64,000 nucleotides of DNA from Empedobacter sp036647415 (GCF_036647415.1 NZ_JAVXKG010000014.1:1-64000); one strand, 5' to 3'. Shown: positions 26,771-35,243, counted from the stretch's first letter. Made by a program: numbers and translations. Notes: a model not told the origin generated them from the letters alone.

Positions 26771-28282
26771 TTAATCTTTATATTTTAATAAATTTTCTTT
26801 AATTTCTTTAAGGTAAGGATAAATTACTTCGTCTTCTTTAAAAACTGGAACAATTTTACGAATCAATTCATAAAATTTTTTCCCTTTAGACGAAAGCTTA
26901 TCTTGTATTGCCAAAAACTCAATTGCCTGTGTTACAGCCAAACTTTGCACTGTCAAAACCTCAAATGTATTATCAATCACTTTTGCGCAAATTGTCGCTG
27001 CATTAGTTCCCATACTTACAATATCCTGATTATCGTTATTGTTGGGAATACTATGCACGTACATCGACGTAGAAAGCGTCTGGTTTTCAGCAGTTGTAGA
27101 CGTTGCCGTAAATTGAGCCGCTTGCAAACCAAAGTTAAAACCAAGTGTGCCTAAGTTAACAAAAGCTGGTAAACGATTGTTAATTTTTGGATTGACCAAA
27201 TAATTTAATTGACGCTCACTTAGCATTGACAGACGTGTAACCGCTAATTTTAATTTATCTAATTCCAACGAAACATAATCGCCATGAAAATTACCACCAT
27301 GATGAACAGTTTGATTTTTAACATCAATAATTGGATTATCACTTGCAGAATTTAATTCGTTTTCTAACACTTCTTTTGCCGATTTCCATGTATCGTAAAT
27401 TGGACCTAAAATTTGAGGAACACAACGCAGCGAATAATATTCTTGTACTTTTTCTTCAAAAATCTTTTCAGTTCGTTCTTGATACATTTCATCTGCACGT
27501 TTTTTCACCAACTTACTGTCACTCAAAAACTCGGTCATTTTTTCTGCAACATAACGTTGTCCGTAATGTTGTTTTGCTTCATTCAATGGTTTTGAATAAT
27601 GATCGTCAAAAGATTCTACAATCTCATTCATCAACGAACTTAAGGTTACAGAAATATTAATCAACTGATTTACTTTAATCAAATTAACTACGCCAATACC
27701 CGTCATTACAGAAGTTCCGTTCATTATTGACAAACCTTCTCGTATATAAATATTAATTGGCTGAATATTTTCTAACTCAAAAACTTGTTTTGTAGATTTT
27801 ATTTCTCCTTTATAAAAAACCTCTCCTTCTCCTATCAATGTTAAAGCTAAATGCGCCAACTGAACCAAATCTCCACTTGCGCCAACACTACCGTGTTGAT
27901 AGATAACAGGCAAAATATTTCGATTGACCAATTCCTGCATCAAAACTAAAACTGACGGATGAATTCCTGAAAAACCTAATGACAACGTATTTAATCGGGC
28001 AATAATTGCAGATTTTGTTTGCTCTAATGTCAACGGTTCTCCAATTCCAGTACAATGACTACGGATTAAATTATACTGTAATTGTATTTTATTTTCGTCA
28101 TCAATACGATATTGTGCCATTGGTCCAAACCCCGTATTTACACCATAAATTATTTTATTTTTAGAGAATTCTTCTAAAAAAAGATAACTTTCATTTACAC
28201 GACTTAGAGTTGAATCGTCTAAACTTATTTTTTTATCACAAAAAAGTATGTTTTCTATAACTTCTATTGTTAATTTTGTCAT
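26771..28282 (-). CDS. Aromatic amino acid ammonia-lyase (probable tyrosine ammonia-lyase)
   Basis: A 503-residue HAL/PAL/TAL family enzyme. The MIO-forming triad lies in HGSVGASGDLVQLAH (Ala-Ser-Gly about 136) and the catalytic Tyr in IYGVNTGFGP. The specificity loop reads LIRSHCTGIG; the Ser-His pair is shared by histidine lyases and by the Flavobacterium-type tyrosine lyases, so sequence alone does not decide. At the head of a flexirubin operon, production of 4-coumarate from tyrosine as polyene starter is expected. ATG 28282 is preferred over a GTG at 28294. It is the first gene of the operon. Confidence 0.85.
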   Translation of the reverse strand: MTKLTIEVIENILFCDKKISLDDSTLSRVNESYLFLEEFSKNKIIYGVNTGFGPMAQYRIDDENKIQLQYNLIRSHCTGIGEPLTLEQTKSAIIARLNTLSLGFSGIHPSVLVLMQELVNRNILPVIYQHGSVGASGDLVQLAHLALTLIGEGEVFYKGEIKSTKQVFELENIQPINIYIREGLSIMNGTSVMTGIGVVNLIKVNQLINISVTLSSLMNEIVESFDDHYSKPLNEAKQHYGQRYVAEKMTEFLSDSKLVKKRADEMYQERTEKIFEEKVQEYYSLRCVPQILGPIYDTWKSAKEVLENELNSASDNPIIDVKNQTVHHGGNFHGDYVSLELDKLKLAVTRLSMLSERQLNYLVNPKINNRLPAFVNLGTLGFNFGLQAAQFTATSTTAENQTLSTSMYVHSIPNNNDNQDIVSMGTNAATICAKVIDNTFEVLTVQSLAVTQAIEFLAIQDKLSSKGKKFYELIRKIVPVFKEDEVIYPYLKEIKENLLKYKD

Positions 28283-28371
28283 ATTATTTATCACGTGTAA
28301 CTTTTAATTATTCGGTTTATTTGGTACTTCAAATTTGCACAAAAATAATTATAAAATGAATATAAAAAATT
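28283..28371. promoter_or_regulatory. Divergent promoter region of pigment operon and tailoring genes
   Basis: An 89-base AT-rich spacer between outward-facing genes. On the minus strand a TATTTTTG box (28340-28347) fits the Bacteroidota -7 consensus TAnnTTTG for the pigment operon, giving a leader of about 50 bases. A self-complementary CAAATTTG (28330-28337), one mismatch from the box, could serve the plus-strand gene. No clear -33 TTG is at the usual distance for either, so both may need an activator. Confidence 0.45.
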
Positions 28372-29628
28372 ATGATTGAAAATACTGATGTTTTAATCAT
28401 CGGAGCTGGACCTTCTGGTTCGGTTGCGGCAGCATATTTGAGACAACAAAATATCAACGTAATTGTGTTAGAAAAAACTCAATTTCCGAGAATTGTTGTT
28501 GGCGAAAGTTTGATTCCTCGCTCTATGGATCATTTTGAAGAAGCTGGTTTGTTGCCTTATTTAGAACAACAAAATTTTGAGGTAAAACCTGGTGCAAGAT
28601 TTATAAGAGGTAATCAAATATGTATTTTCGATTTTAGTCAAAAATTTGGCGATGGTAAAGATTGGACTTGGCAAGTTCCTCGTGCAGATTTCGATTTAAC
28701 TTTAGCTAATGCAATAGTAGATAAAGGTGCCGATTTACGTTACAATGAAGAAGTAATTGATGTACAATTTGAAGGAAAAAACTCAATTACAACAGTCAAA
28801 AAAGAGAATGGAGAAATGTATAAAATTGAATCTAAATTCTTAATTGACGCAAGTGGTTATGGACGAGTTTTACCGCGATTATTACAAATTGATAGTCCAT
28901 CAAAACTAAATCCTCATTCAGCAATTTTTACGCATATTGACGATATTCGCCGTCCTGAAGGTCGCGAAGGAACACAAATTTCTTTTGATATTATAGAAAC
29001 TGAAGTTTGGTTGTGGGTAATTCCTTTTTCTAACGGAAAAACAAGTGTCGGAATTGTCGGTCCAACTGATTACATCAATAGTTTAACGACAAATGAAAAT
29101 GCTGCGAAAGCATTACAAAATGCTATTCAGAAGTCAGATTTTTATATCAATCGTTTTGGTAATTTACCTTTTGAATTTGAACCAATTTGGTTAAAAAATT
29201 ATTCAGCAGCTGTTACAAAAATGTTCGGAAATGGCTATGTTTTAACTGGAAATAGTACCGAATTTTTAGATCCTGTTTTTTCTTCTGGTGTTTGTTTTGC
29301 AACAGAAAGTGGCTTGAAAGCTGCTAAATTAGCTGTAAAAGAATTAAAAGGCGAAGTTGTAGATTGGCAAACAGATTATGAAGATTATATGAAAGCAGGA
29401 ATTGATGTTTTCACAACTTATGTAAAAGAATGGTACACGGGAAATTTACAAGAATTATTCTTTCATCAACCTGAAAATCCTAATGTTAAAAAGAAAATTT
29501 GTGCTGTTTTGGCTGGATATGTTTGGAACAAAGAGAATCCTTTTGTCAAAAAACACAATAGCGTTATCCGTAATATGGCGTATTTGATTAATATGGTAAA
29601 AGATATGGAAGATTCATCAGAAAAATAA
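28372..29628 (+). CDS. FAD-dependent halogenase/hydroxylase-like oxidoreductase
   Basis: A 418-residue flavoprotein with VLIIGAGPSGSVAAAYLR, then FPRIVVGESLIPRS, the flavin-dependent halogenase/geranylgeranyl reductase group pattern, and a W-x-W-x-I-P type segment WLWVIPFSNG that marks halogenase-like members. A GNSTEFLDPVFSSG flavin motif follows. The catalytic Lys of tryptophan halogenases is not clearly placed, so hydroxylation or chlorination of the aryl ring are both open. It is transcribed away from the pigment operon and followed by the cupin gene. Confidence 0.8.
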   Translation: MIENTDVLIIGAGPSGSVAAAYLRQQNINVIVLEKTQFPRIVVGESLIPRSMDHFEEAGLLPYLEQQNFEVKPGARFIRGNQICIFDFSQKFGDGKDWTWQVPRADFDLTLANAIVDKGADLRYNEEVIDVQFEGKNSITTVKKENGEMYKIESKFLIDASGYGRVLPRLLQIDSPSKLNPHSAIFTHIDDIRRPEGREGTQISFDIIETEVWLWVIPFSNGKTSVGIVGPTDYINSLTTNENAAKALQNAIQKSDFYINRFGNLPFEFEPIWLKNYSAAVTKMFGNGYVLTGNSTEFLDPVFSSGVCFATESGLKAAKLAVKELKGEVVDWQTDYEDYMKAGIDVFTTYVKEWYTGNLQELFFHQPENPNVKKKICAVLAGYVWNKENPFVKKHNSVIRNMAYLINMVKDMEDSSEK

Positions 29629-29682
29629 TAGTTAAAATTCATTTAGTTTAATTATTTTTGAGTTAATCAATACAAAAAACGC

Positions 29683-30543
29683 ATGCAATTTCAAGCGATC
29701 GACACAGTTGAATCTATTTCGAAAGAAGATTTTATCAAAAATTATCTCAAAAAAAGAAAACCTTTATTACTAAAAGGTTACGCGAAAAATTGGACAAATT
29801 TTGATAAGTGGAATTTAGATTATATTAGTGATGTCGCTGGCGATCAAACTGTGCCATTATACGATAGCAAACCGGCTGATGCAAACAAAAGTTCGGACAC
29901 ACCGGCTACGCACATGAAGTTTAATGAATATGTGGATTTGATAAAAAAAGAACCGAGTGATTTGCGTATTTTCTTCTTTATTATAAAAGATAAAATTCCC
30001 GAATTATTAAAAAACTTCACATTTCCTGATCTTGGTCTAAAATACTTTGAACGTTTACCAACACTCTTCTTTGGTGGTAGTGAGGCGAAAGTTTTGATGC
30101 ATTATGATGTGGATATGACGGATTTTATTCATTTTCAGTTCGAAGGCGATAAACGTATTTTGCTTTTTTCGCCAGAACAATCAAAAGCCTTGTACAAAGT
30201 TCCGCTTTCTGTACATACTATTTATGAAATTGATTACGACAATCCTGATTACGAAAAATTCCCTGCTCTGAAACATGCAAAAGGTTTTGATTTTGTGATG
30301 AATCATGGCGATGCATTGTTTATTCCACGTGGTTATTGGCATTACAACAGCTATTTAGCGCCTGGATTTTCGATGTCGTTGCGTGCTTTTCCAAATGAAT
30401 TTTTACAAGTACTTAATACCGTTTATCATGTTTTTATTATGCGCTATACAGATAAATTAATGCGTAAAATATTCAAAGAAAAATGGATTAAATTCAAAGA
30501 AAAATGGGCAATCAAACAAAGTCATAACTATTATAAAATTTAG
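29683..30543 (+). CDS. Cupin-like/JmjC domain oxygenase
   Basis: A 286-residue protein with cupin_8/JmjC-type features: LLLKGYAKNW at the start, iron-binding HYDVD (HxD, about 142), LLFSPEQS, and NHGDALFIPRGYWHYN giving the distal His (about 224). These suggest an Fe(II)/2-oxoglutarate-dependent hydroxylase. It lies 54 bases after the halogenase-like gene with no terminator between, so the two form a tailoring pair. A Lys/Phe-rich C terminus (FKEKWIKFKEKW) repeats a short unit. The substrate is unknown. Confidence 0.8.
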   Translation: MQFQAIDTVESISKEDFIKNYLKKRKPLLLKGYAKNWTNFDKWNLDYISDVAGDQTVPLYDSKPADANKSSDTPATHMKFNEYVDLIKKEPSDLRIFFFIIKDKIPELLKNFTFPDLGLKYFERLPTLFFGGSEAKVLMHYDVDMTDFIHFQFEGDKRILLFSPEQSKALYKVPLSVHTIYEIDYDNPDYEKFPALKHAKGFDFVMNHGDALFIPRGYWHYNSYLAPGFSMSLRAFPNEFLQVLNTVYHVFIMRYTDKLMRKIFKEKWIKFKEKWAIKQSHNYYKI

Positions 30544-30577
30544 AAATAGTTAAAAATAAGATCAAAATTTAAATCAT

Positions 30578-30613
30578 AAAAAAATCCGCTCGAATAACTC
30601 GAACGGATTTTTT
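30578..30613. terminator. Bidirectional terminator between cupin gene and rplS
   Basis: An inverted repeat with A-rich and T-rich flanks (AAAATCCG core, one mismatch, TCGA inner pairs, then CGGATTTTTT) lies between two converging genes. The symmetric A/T flanks let it work in both directions. Confidence 0.85.
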
Positions 30614-30635
30614 ATTTCTTCTAAATAATTTCTTT

Positions 30636-30986
30636 TTAGTAAGAAGCGTCTTTAATACGTGCTTTTTTACCACGTAACGCTCTGAAGTAGAAGATACGAG
30701 CTCTACGAACTTTACCTTTCTTGTTCACTTCAACTTTTTGTAAAGCTGGCATGTTAACTGGGAAGATACGCTCTACACCAACATCACCAGACATTTTACG
30801 GATTGTGAAAGTTTCTGTAGTTCCTTGTCCTCTTCTTTGGATAACAACCCCTTTAAAGAACTGAACACGAGTTTTTCCACCCTCTGTAATTTCTTGATAA
30901 ACTGTGATAGTATCACCAGCAGCAAAAGCTGGGAACTCTTTTTTAGCTACGTATTTTTCTTGTACGTATTTTACTAAATTTTCCAT
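30636..30986 (-). CDS. rplS: 50S ribosomal protein L19
   Basis: A 116-residue protein matching L19: FAAGDTITVYQEITEGGKTR, FKGVVIQRRGQGTTETFTIRK (as separate conserved blocks), VGVERIFPVNMP and the Arg-rich ARIFYFRALRGKKARIKD end. L19 sits at the subunit interface. It is monocistronic here, with its own strong promoter and a terminator. Confidence 0.98.
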   Translation of the reverse strand: MENLVKYVQEKYVAKKEFPAFAAGDTITVYQEITEGGKTRVQFFKGVVIQRRGQGTTETFTIRKMSGDVGVERIFPVNMPALQKVEVNKKGKVRRARIFYFRALRGKKARIKDASY

Positions 30987-31056
30987 TGTAATAATTTCAA
31001 TTTATTTGTACTGAGCAACTTAAACGTCTTTCGTCAGAGGTTGAACAATGTGCGTG

Positions 31057-31086
31057 CAAAATTAATCATTTTTATTGATTATCCAA
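31057..31086 (-). promoter_or_regulatory. rplS promoter
   Basis: On the minus strand a TTG (31084-31086) is separated by exactly 19 bases from TAATTTTG (31057-31064), a perfect match to the primary sigma promoter TTG-N19-TAnnTTTG of Bacteroidota. Transcription should start near 31050, leaving a leader of about 60 bases before rplS. Confidence 0.8.
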
Positions 31087-31110
31087 ATGATAATCAGAAT
31101 TATCTATTAT

Positions 31111-31917
31111 TTATGACGGATAAATGTTCACCATTTCTGTTTCGTGCTTTTTAGTTGACAAAGCGTTGATAATAATTTTTAAGGCTTCTAAACGTGCCGT
31201 TTTTTTATCATCAGTCACAATCTCTATCCACGGTGAATTTTCTGTTCCTGTTTTCGCATACATTGTCGTAATATAATCCGTGTATTTATCCCAAAGTTCT
31301 TGTGCTTTTTGATCTAATGAACCCAGTTTCCAATTTTTTAATTCATCATCTTTTCGATCTTGTAAACGTTCGGCTTGTTCTTTTTTAGAAATTGATAAAA
31401 ATATTTTAATCAAAATAATTCCATCATCTTGCAATAAATTCTCAACATCAACTACTTGTTTCAAAAATTTATCATATTGTTCTTTCGTACAGAAATCGAA
31501 AACAGGCTCTACAACAGCACGATTGTACCAACTACGATCAAAAAAAACGATTTCTCCTGCATTTGGTAATTCCTCAAAGTAACGCTGAAAATACCACTGT
31601 CCTTGTTGTAATTCATTTGGTTTTGGTAACGAAACTACACGGTATTTTTTAGGATTAAGATATTCTGTAGCTCGAGAAATTGTACCTCCTTTTCCTGAAG
31701 CATCACGCCCTTCAAAAATAATAAGTACACGTTTATTTTGATCAATTATATTAGACTGTAACGCAAGTAAATTTTCTTGTAATTGTTGCAATTCCTTTTC
31801 GTAGGCTAATTGTTCTCTAAACTTTTTTTCTTTTATGATATCATGTTCTACCAAAAAATCAATTATTTCTTGTTTACTATTGATCGCTTCTAAATCTTTT
31901 AAATCAAATTCGGCCAT
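31111..31917 (-). CDS. Polyphosphate kinase 2 family protein, copy C
   Basis: A 268-residue PPK2 enzyme with Walker A IIFEGRDASGKGGTIS, RYFEELPNAGEIVFFDRSWY around the Walker B Asp, the lid region with NWKLGSLDQKAQELWDKY, and SPWIEIV near the end. PPK2 enzymes transfer phosphate between polyphosphate and nucleoside mono- or diphosphates. It is third of three consecutive paralogs, 12 bases after the previous one, so they form one operon. Which nucleotide it prefers cannot be read directly. Confidence 0.93.
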   Translation of the reverse strand: MAEFDLKDLEAINSKQEIIDFLVEHDIIKEKKFREQLAYEKELQQLQENLLALQSNIIDQNKRVLIIFEGRDASGKGGTISRATEYLNPKKYRVVSLPKPNELQQGQWYFQRYFEELPNAGEIVFFDRSWYNRAVVEPVFDFCTKEQYDKFLKQVVDVENLLQDDGIILIKIFLSISKKEQAERLQDRKDDELKNWKLGSLDQKAQELWDKYTDYITTMYAKTGTENSPWIEIVTDDKKTARLEALKIIINALSTKKHETEMVNIYPS

Positions 31918-31929
31918 ATTATTAGGTTT

Positions 31930-32748
31930 TTATGCTTCGTCTTCTAAGTTTTGATGTTTCAAAATACGTTTATTTTTTACACCGTACGGAATTTTATTTA
32001 AAATATATTCCATCGCTTCTACTCTTGCTTTGTACTTTTTATTTGCATCGATTACTTTCCAAGGAGAGAGTTGCGTATTTGTTTTTTCGAACATTACATC
32101 TTTATACCCCGAATAAATATCCCATAAATCTTGCGCTTTTTGATCTACACTACTATATTTCCAGCGTTTGATTGGTGAATTTCTAATATCCTCAAAACGT
32201 TTTGATTGTTGTTCTTTCGTAATTGAAAAGTAGATTTTTATGAGATAAATTCCAGAATTAACCCACATTCTTTCAATATCATTCACTTCATCCATAAAAG
32301 TATTGTACTCTTTCTCTGTACAAAAGTTATTCACTGGCTCCAAAACGGCACGATTGTACCAACTACGGTCAAAAAATACGATTTCACCTTCTCTTGGTAA
32401 TTTTCTCACATAACGCTGAAAATACCATTGTCCACGTTCAGCCTCATTCGGTTGAGGCAATGCAACAATACGGTGTTCACGAGGATTTAGATGTTCTACA
32501 ATTCTACGGATTGCACCTCCTTTTCCTGCTGCATCTCGTCCTTCAAAAACAATTACAACCTTTTGTTTTGTTTCGGAAACCCATGTTTGTAGTTTTATTA
32601 ACTCTTCTTGTAATTCTTCAATTCTTTTTTCATATTTCACTGTACGTAATGCTTTTGCAAAATTTAAATGATTATGATCTGATTGTAAAAGACTAATTAA
32701 CCCTTTTTTGGTTTCAATTAATTTTAAATCTTTCGGTTTTAAATCCAT
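31930..32748 (-). CDS. Polyphosphate kinase 2 family protein, copy B
   Basis: A 272-residue PPK2 paralog with VFEGRDAAGKGGAIRR, LNPREHRIVALPQPNEAERG, FFDRSWYNRAVLEP and RWKYSSVDQKAQDLWD, all motifs intact. The Ala-Ala Walker loop and ERGQWYFQRYV differ from its two neighbours, which suggests separate specificity rather than a recent tandem copy. It lies 12 bases from both flanking paralogs. Confidence 0.93.
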   Translation of the reverse strand: MDLKPKDLKLIETKKGLISLLQSDHNHLNFAKALRTVKYEKRIEELQEELIKLQTWVSETKQKVVIVFEGRDAAGKGGAIRRIVEHLNPREHRIVALPQPNEAERGQWYFQRYVRKLPREGEIVFFDRSWYNRAVLEPVNNFCTEKEYNTFMDEVNDIERMWVNSGIYLIKIYFSITKEQQSKRFEDIRNSPIKRWKYSSVDQKAQDLWDIYSGYKDVMFEKTNTQLSPWKVIDANKKYKARVEAMEYILNKIPYGVKNKRILKHQNLEDEA

Positions 32749-32760
32749 TTCATGTTTTAA

Positions 32761-33612
32761 TTAAAGGTTAATTTCTTTTACCATGCGATAATAGCGCTGA
32801 ATAATATTAGGATCAACCATCAAATCTGCATCAGATTCAAATTTTCCATCATAATTAAATAATGATAAAACATGACGAATCGTCTCTAATCGCGCAGCAT
32901 TTTTATTGTTTGCATTAACAATAATCCATGGCGAAAAAGAATTGTGCGTACGCGTAAACATCTGATTAATATAATACGAAAATTCGTCCCAAAGTTCTTG
33001 CCCTTTTGCATCTACAGGACTATATTTCCATTGTTTTAGAGGATTGTTTAGTCGTGAATCAAACCGATTTTGTTGTTCTTCTTTAGTCACAGAAAACCAA
33101 AGTTTGATAATGTGAGTTCCAGACTCGTACAACATGTGTTCAAATTCTGAAACTTGAACCATAAACTGCTCGTATTGTAATTCTGTACAAAATCCCATAA
33201 CCGGCTCTACAACTGCCCGATTGTACCAACTACGATCAAAAAAAACAAGTTCTCCTGCATTTGGTAATTCTTTGATATATCGATTAAAATACCATTGATT
33301 TTGTTCAACTTCTGTTGGTTTATTTAATGCCACAACTCGCATAGATCGTGGATTAAGATGTTCTCTGAAACGACGTATTGTACCACCTTTTCCTGAAGCA
33401 TCTCGTCCTTCAAAAATAATAGCGACTTTCTTATTTTCGGTAGAAATCCAATTTTGCAAATTAACCAATTGAGATTGTAATTTTAGCAATTCGGTTTCGT
33501 ACTCATATTTCTTTAAAACATTTTTATATAAAGGATTTTCATCTTGATTTTCGAGCAAAAAATTATATAATTCTTCCGTTTTTGTGAAGTCTGTAATTTT
33601 AAGTTTTTTCAT
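32761..33612 (-). CDS. Polyphosphate kinase 2 family protein, copy A
   Basis: A 283-residue PPK2 protein, first in the three-gene operon. Walker A IFEGRDASGKGGTIRR, the AGELVFFDRSWYNRA block with VMGFCT after it, and QWKYSPVDAKGQELWDEF are intact; VMGFCT is the form seen in many class I enzymes. It has the longest N and C termini of the three. No convincing TAnnTTTG box was found in the 155-base spacer upstream. Confidence 0.93.
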   Translation of the reverse strand: MKKLKITDFTKTEELYNFLLENQDENPLYKNVLKKYEYETELLKLQSQLVNLQNWISTENKKVAIIFEGRDASGKGGTIRRFREHLNPRSMRVVALNKPTEVEQNQWYFNRYIKELPNAGELVFFDRSWYNRAVVEPVMGFCTELQYEQFMVQVSEFEHMLYESGTHIIKLWFSVTKEEQQNRFDSRLNNPLKQWKYSPVDAKGQELWDEFSYYINQMFTRTHNSFSPWIIVNANNKNAARLETIRHVLSLFNYDGKFESDADLMVDPNIIQRYYRMVKEINL

Positions 33613-33738
33613 TATAATAGATTAATTCTAAATCTTTTTTGAAGATAAGAAATTTGAGAAAAAAATCTCTAAATAAAATGATAAAAAATAGTTTCTTAAA
33701 TCATAAAATATATCATATTAAGAAGTCATAAGTTTCCT

Positions 33739-33746
33739 TAATTTTG
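33739..33746 (+). promoter_or_regulatory. Candidate -7 box of the copper-type operon
   Basis: TAATTTTG matches the TAnnTTTG consensus 22 bases before the TTG start at 33768. There is no TTG at the ideal distance upstream, so only the -7 element is supported. Confidence 0.4.
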
Positions 33747-33767
33747 TACAGATTTAATTAACTCAGT

Positions 33768-34133
33768 TTGCGAATTTTATTTTTTATCACCATTATTTTT
33801 TCCATTGCATTTCGTCCGCTAATGCCAATGATAGATTATGCGATAAATTATACCAAAATAACAACTGAATTATGTGAGAATAAAGAAAAACCAGAACTTT
33901 TATGTAATGGTTTTTGTTATTTGAAAAGCGAAGTAAATAAAACCGAAAAGAATAGATCTCAAAATAATTTTATTAAAAATACGGTAAAAGTTTTAGAGGC
34001 GATTGTTCCTCAAAAACAATTTATTTCTCCAAAAAATTATTTAGCAACGCAAACAAATTCTATTTTTGATTTGTATCAAGATATTACTTCAACACAAGAA
34101 ACTCAACAAGTTTTTCATCCACCGATTGTTTGA
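33768..34133 (+). CDS. Small secreted or membrane-anchored Cys-containing protein
   Basis: A 121-residue protein with an N-terminal hydrophobic segment (MRILFFITIIFSIAF) and the pattern LCENKEKPELLCNGFCYL, three closely placed cysteines. I have seen this Cys pattern in other Bacteroidota next to copper or cytochrome oxidase assembly genes, where it is unnamed. The only start before the hydrophobic segment is TTG 33768, preceded in frame by a stop at 33759; ATG 33822 would remove the segment. Neighbouring YHS and SCO genes suggest copper binding or assembly, by inference. Confidence 0.6.
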   Translation: MRILFFITIIFSIAFRPLMPMIDYAINYTKITTELCENKEKPELLCNGFCYLKSEVNKTEKNRSQNNFIKNTVKVLEAIVPQKQFISPKNYLATQTNSIFDLYQDITSTQETQQVFHPPIV

Positions 34134-34136
34134 TTC

Positions 34137-34161
34137 TTTGATTCAAAATCGTTGAATCAAA
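34137..34161. other. Perfect 10-bp hairpin
   Basis: TTTGATTCAA and its exact reverse complement TTGAATCAAA are separated by AATCG, just after the stop of the small Cys protein. There is no T-tract directly after it, so it may be an mRNA processing or stabilising hairpin or an operator rather than a terminator. Confidence 0.55.
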
Positions 34162-34234
34162 TTATTAAAAGCAATCAAAAAAACAATTAATTACATGATT
34201 TTTTAATGAAAAAATCAATAATAATCCATTTAAA

Positions 34235-34531
34235 ATGAAAAATTTAAAAAATATAATCGTTCTATCAACTTTAGCTGTATCATTTTTTTCTTGCACGAAA
34301 GAACAACCAAAACAAGAGAATTTTGAAGTAAAACATGTTTCTCACGAAGAAATGAAAACTGCAACTAAATTGGATGTTGCTGTTGTAAACGAACTTGATC
34401 CTATTTGTGGAATGAAAACTGCCGATCATTTGAGTTCTACTGCTACTTACAAAGGAAAAACATACGGTTTTTGCTCGTCAATGTGTAAAGATGAATTTTT
34501 AAAAAATCCAGAAAAATATATTCATGAATAA
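34235..34531 (+). CDS. YHS domain lipoprotein
   Basis: A 98-residue lipoprotein (VSFFSCTKE signal) with a YHS domain: LDPICGMKT, ATYKGKTYGFCSSMC and DEFLKNPEKY. YHS domains carry Cys metal ligands and occur with copper ATPases and metal sensors. It overlaps the SCO gene by 8 bases, so both are translated from one message. The likely role is periplasmic copper binding for SCO. Confidence 0.87.
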   Translation: MKNLKNIIVLSTLAVSFFSCTKEQPKQENFEVKHVSHEEMKTATKLDVAVVNELDPICGMKTADHLSSTATYKGKTYGFCSSMCKDEFLKNPEKYIHE

Positions 34532-35180
34532 ACAATTAATTACTATAGTTGTTATTATTTTGGGTGTTATAGGAACTGTTTTTTGGTTAAAAAACAAGCC
34601 AAAAGATGAGTTATACACTGTAATGAGAGTTCCTGAATTTGAAATGATTAATCAACACAATCAAACTATTACGAATCGAGATATGTTGGGAAAAGTTTAT
34701 GTGGTCGAATTTTTCTTTACAAGTTGTCCTACGATTTGTCCTGTTATGAATCAAAATTTACGTTGGATAGAAGACCAAGTTAATCATCAAAACCTTGGTT
34801 TTATTTCGGTTACAATTGATCCAAAACGTGATACGCCTGCACGATTATTAGAACATGCACAACAGATTGGTGTAAAATCGCCGAATTGGCACTTCTTAAC
34901 TTCTGATCGAGAATCGATTGAAAAATTGAGTGAACAGTTTAATATTTATGTTGGAAAAGATGAATCGACTGCAGAAGGTTTAAACCACAGCGGAAAATTG
35001 GCTTTGGTAGATAAACAAGGAAATATTCGTAGTAGATATGATAAAATGGGTGTTCCGATGCTATTTTATTCTGGATTAAATTATAAAGACGCAGAAGGAA
35101 AAGAGCCTTCTTTGGGAGGAAAATATCATCCTGAAATTGAATTATTAAAAGAAGATATTCAAAAACTTTTAGCTGAATAA
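34524..35180 (+). CDS. SCO1/SenC family copper chaperone
   Basis: A 218-residue thioredoxin-fold protein held by an N-terminal helix (ITIVVIILGVIGTVFWL). The copper ligands are visible: FTSCPTICPVM (CxxxC, about 73-77) and the distal His in LNHSGKLALVD (about 152). SCO proteins deliver copper to the CuA site of cytochrome oxidase or act as thiol reductases. It is the last gene of the operon and is followed by a terminator. Confidence 0.93.
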   Translation: MNKQLITIVVIILGVIGTVFWLKNKPKDELYTVMRVPEFEMINQHNQTITNRDMLGKVYVVEFFFTSCPTICPVMNQNLRWIEDQVNHQNLGFISVTIDPKRDTPARLLEHAQQIGVKSPNWHFLTSDRESIEKLSEQFNIYVGKDESTAEGLNHSGKLALVDKQGNIRSRYDKMGVPMLFYSGLNYKDAEGKEPSLGGKYHPEIELLKEDIQKLLAE

Positions 35181-35181
35181 C

Positions 35182-35214
35182 AAAAAAATCCAACTTATTA
35201 AGTTGGATTTTTTT
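35182..35214 (+). terminator. Terminator after SCO gene
   Basis: AATCCAACTT and AAGTTGGATT form a 10-bp stem with a 3-base loop, flanked by seven A and a T-tract, between converging genes. Confidence 0.88.
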
Positions 35215-35243
35215 ATCTCTAATTTCTTAAAATTGACTCAATT

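Noticed and set aside
26771..28282. Histidine ammonia-lyase (hutH) of histidine degradation
   Set aside because: The Ser-His loop allows it, but no other hut gene is nearby and the gene heads a pigment operon, so tyrosine is the better substrate guess.
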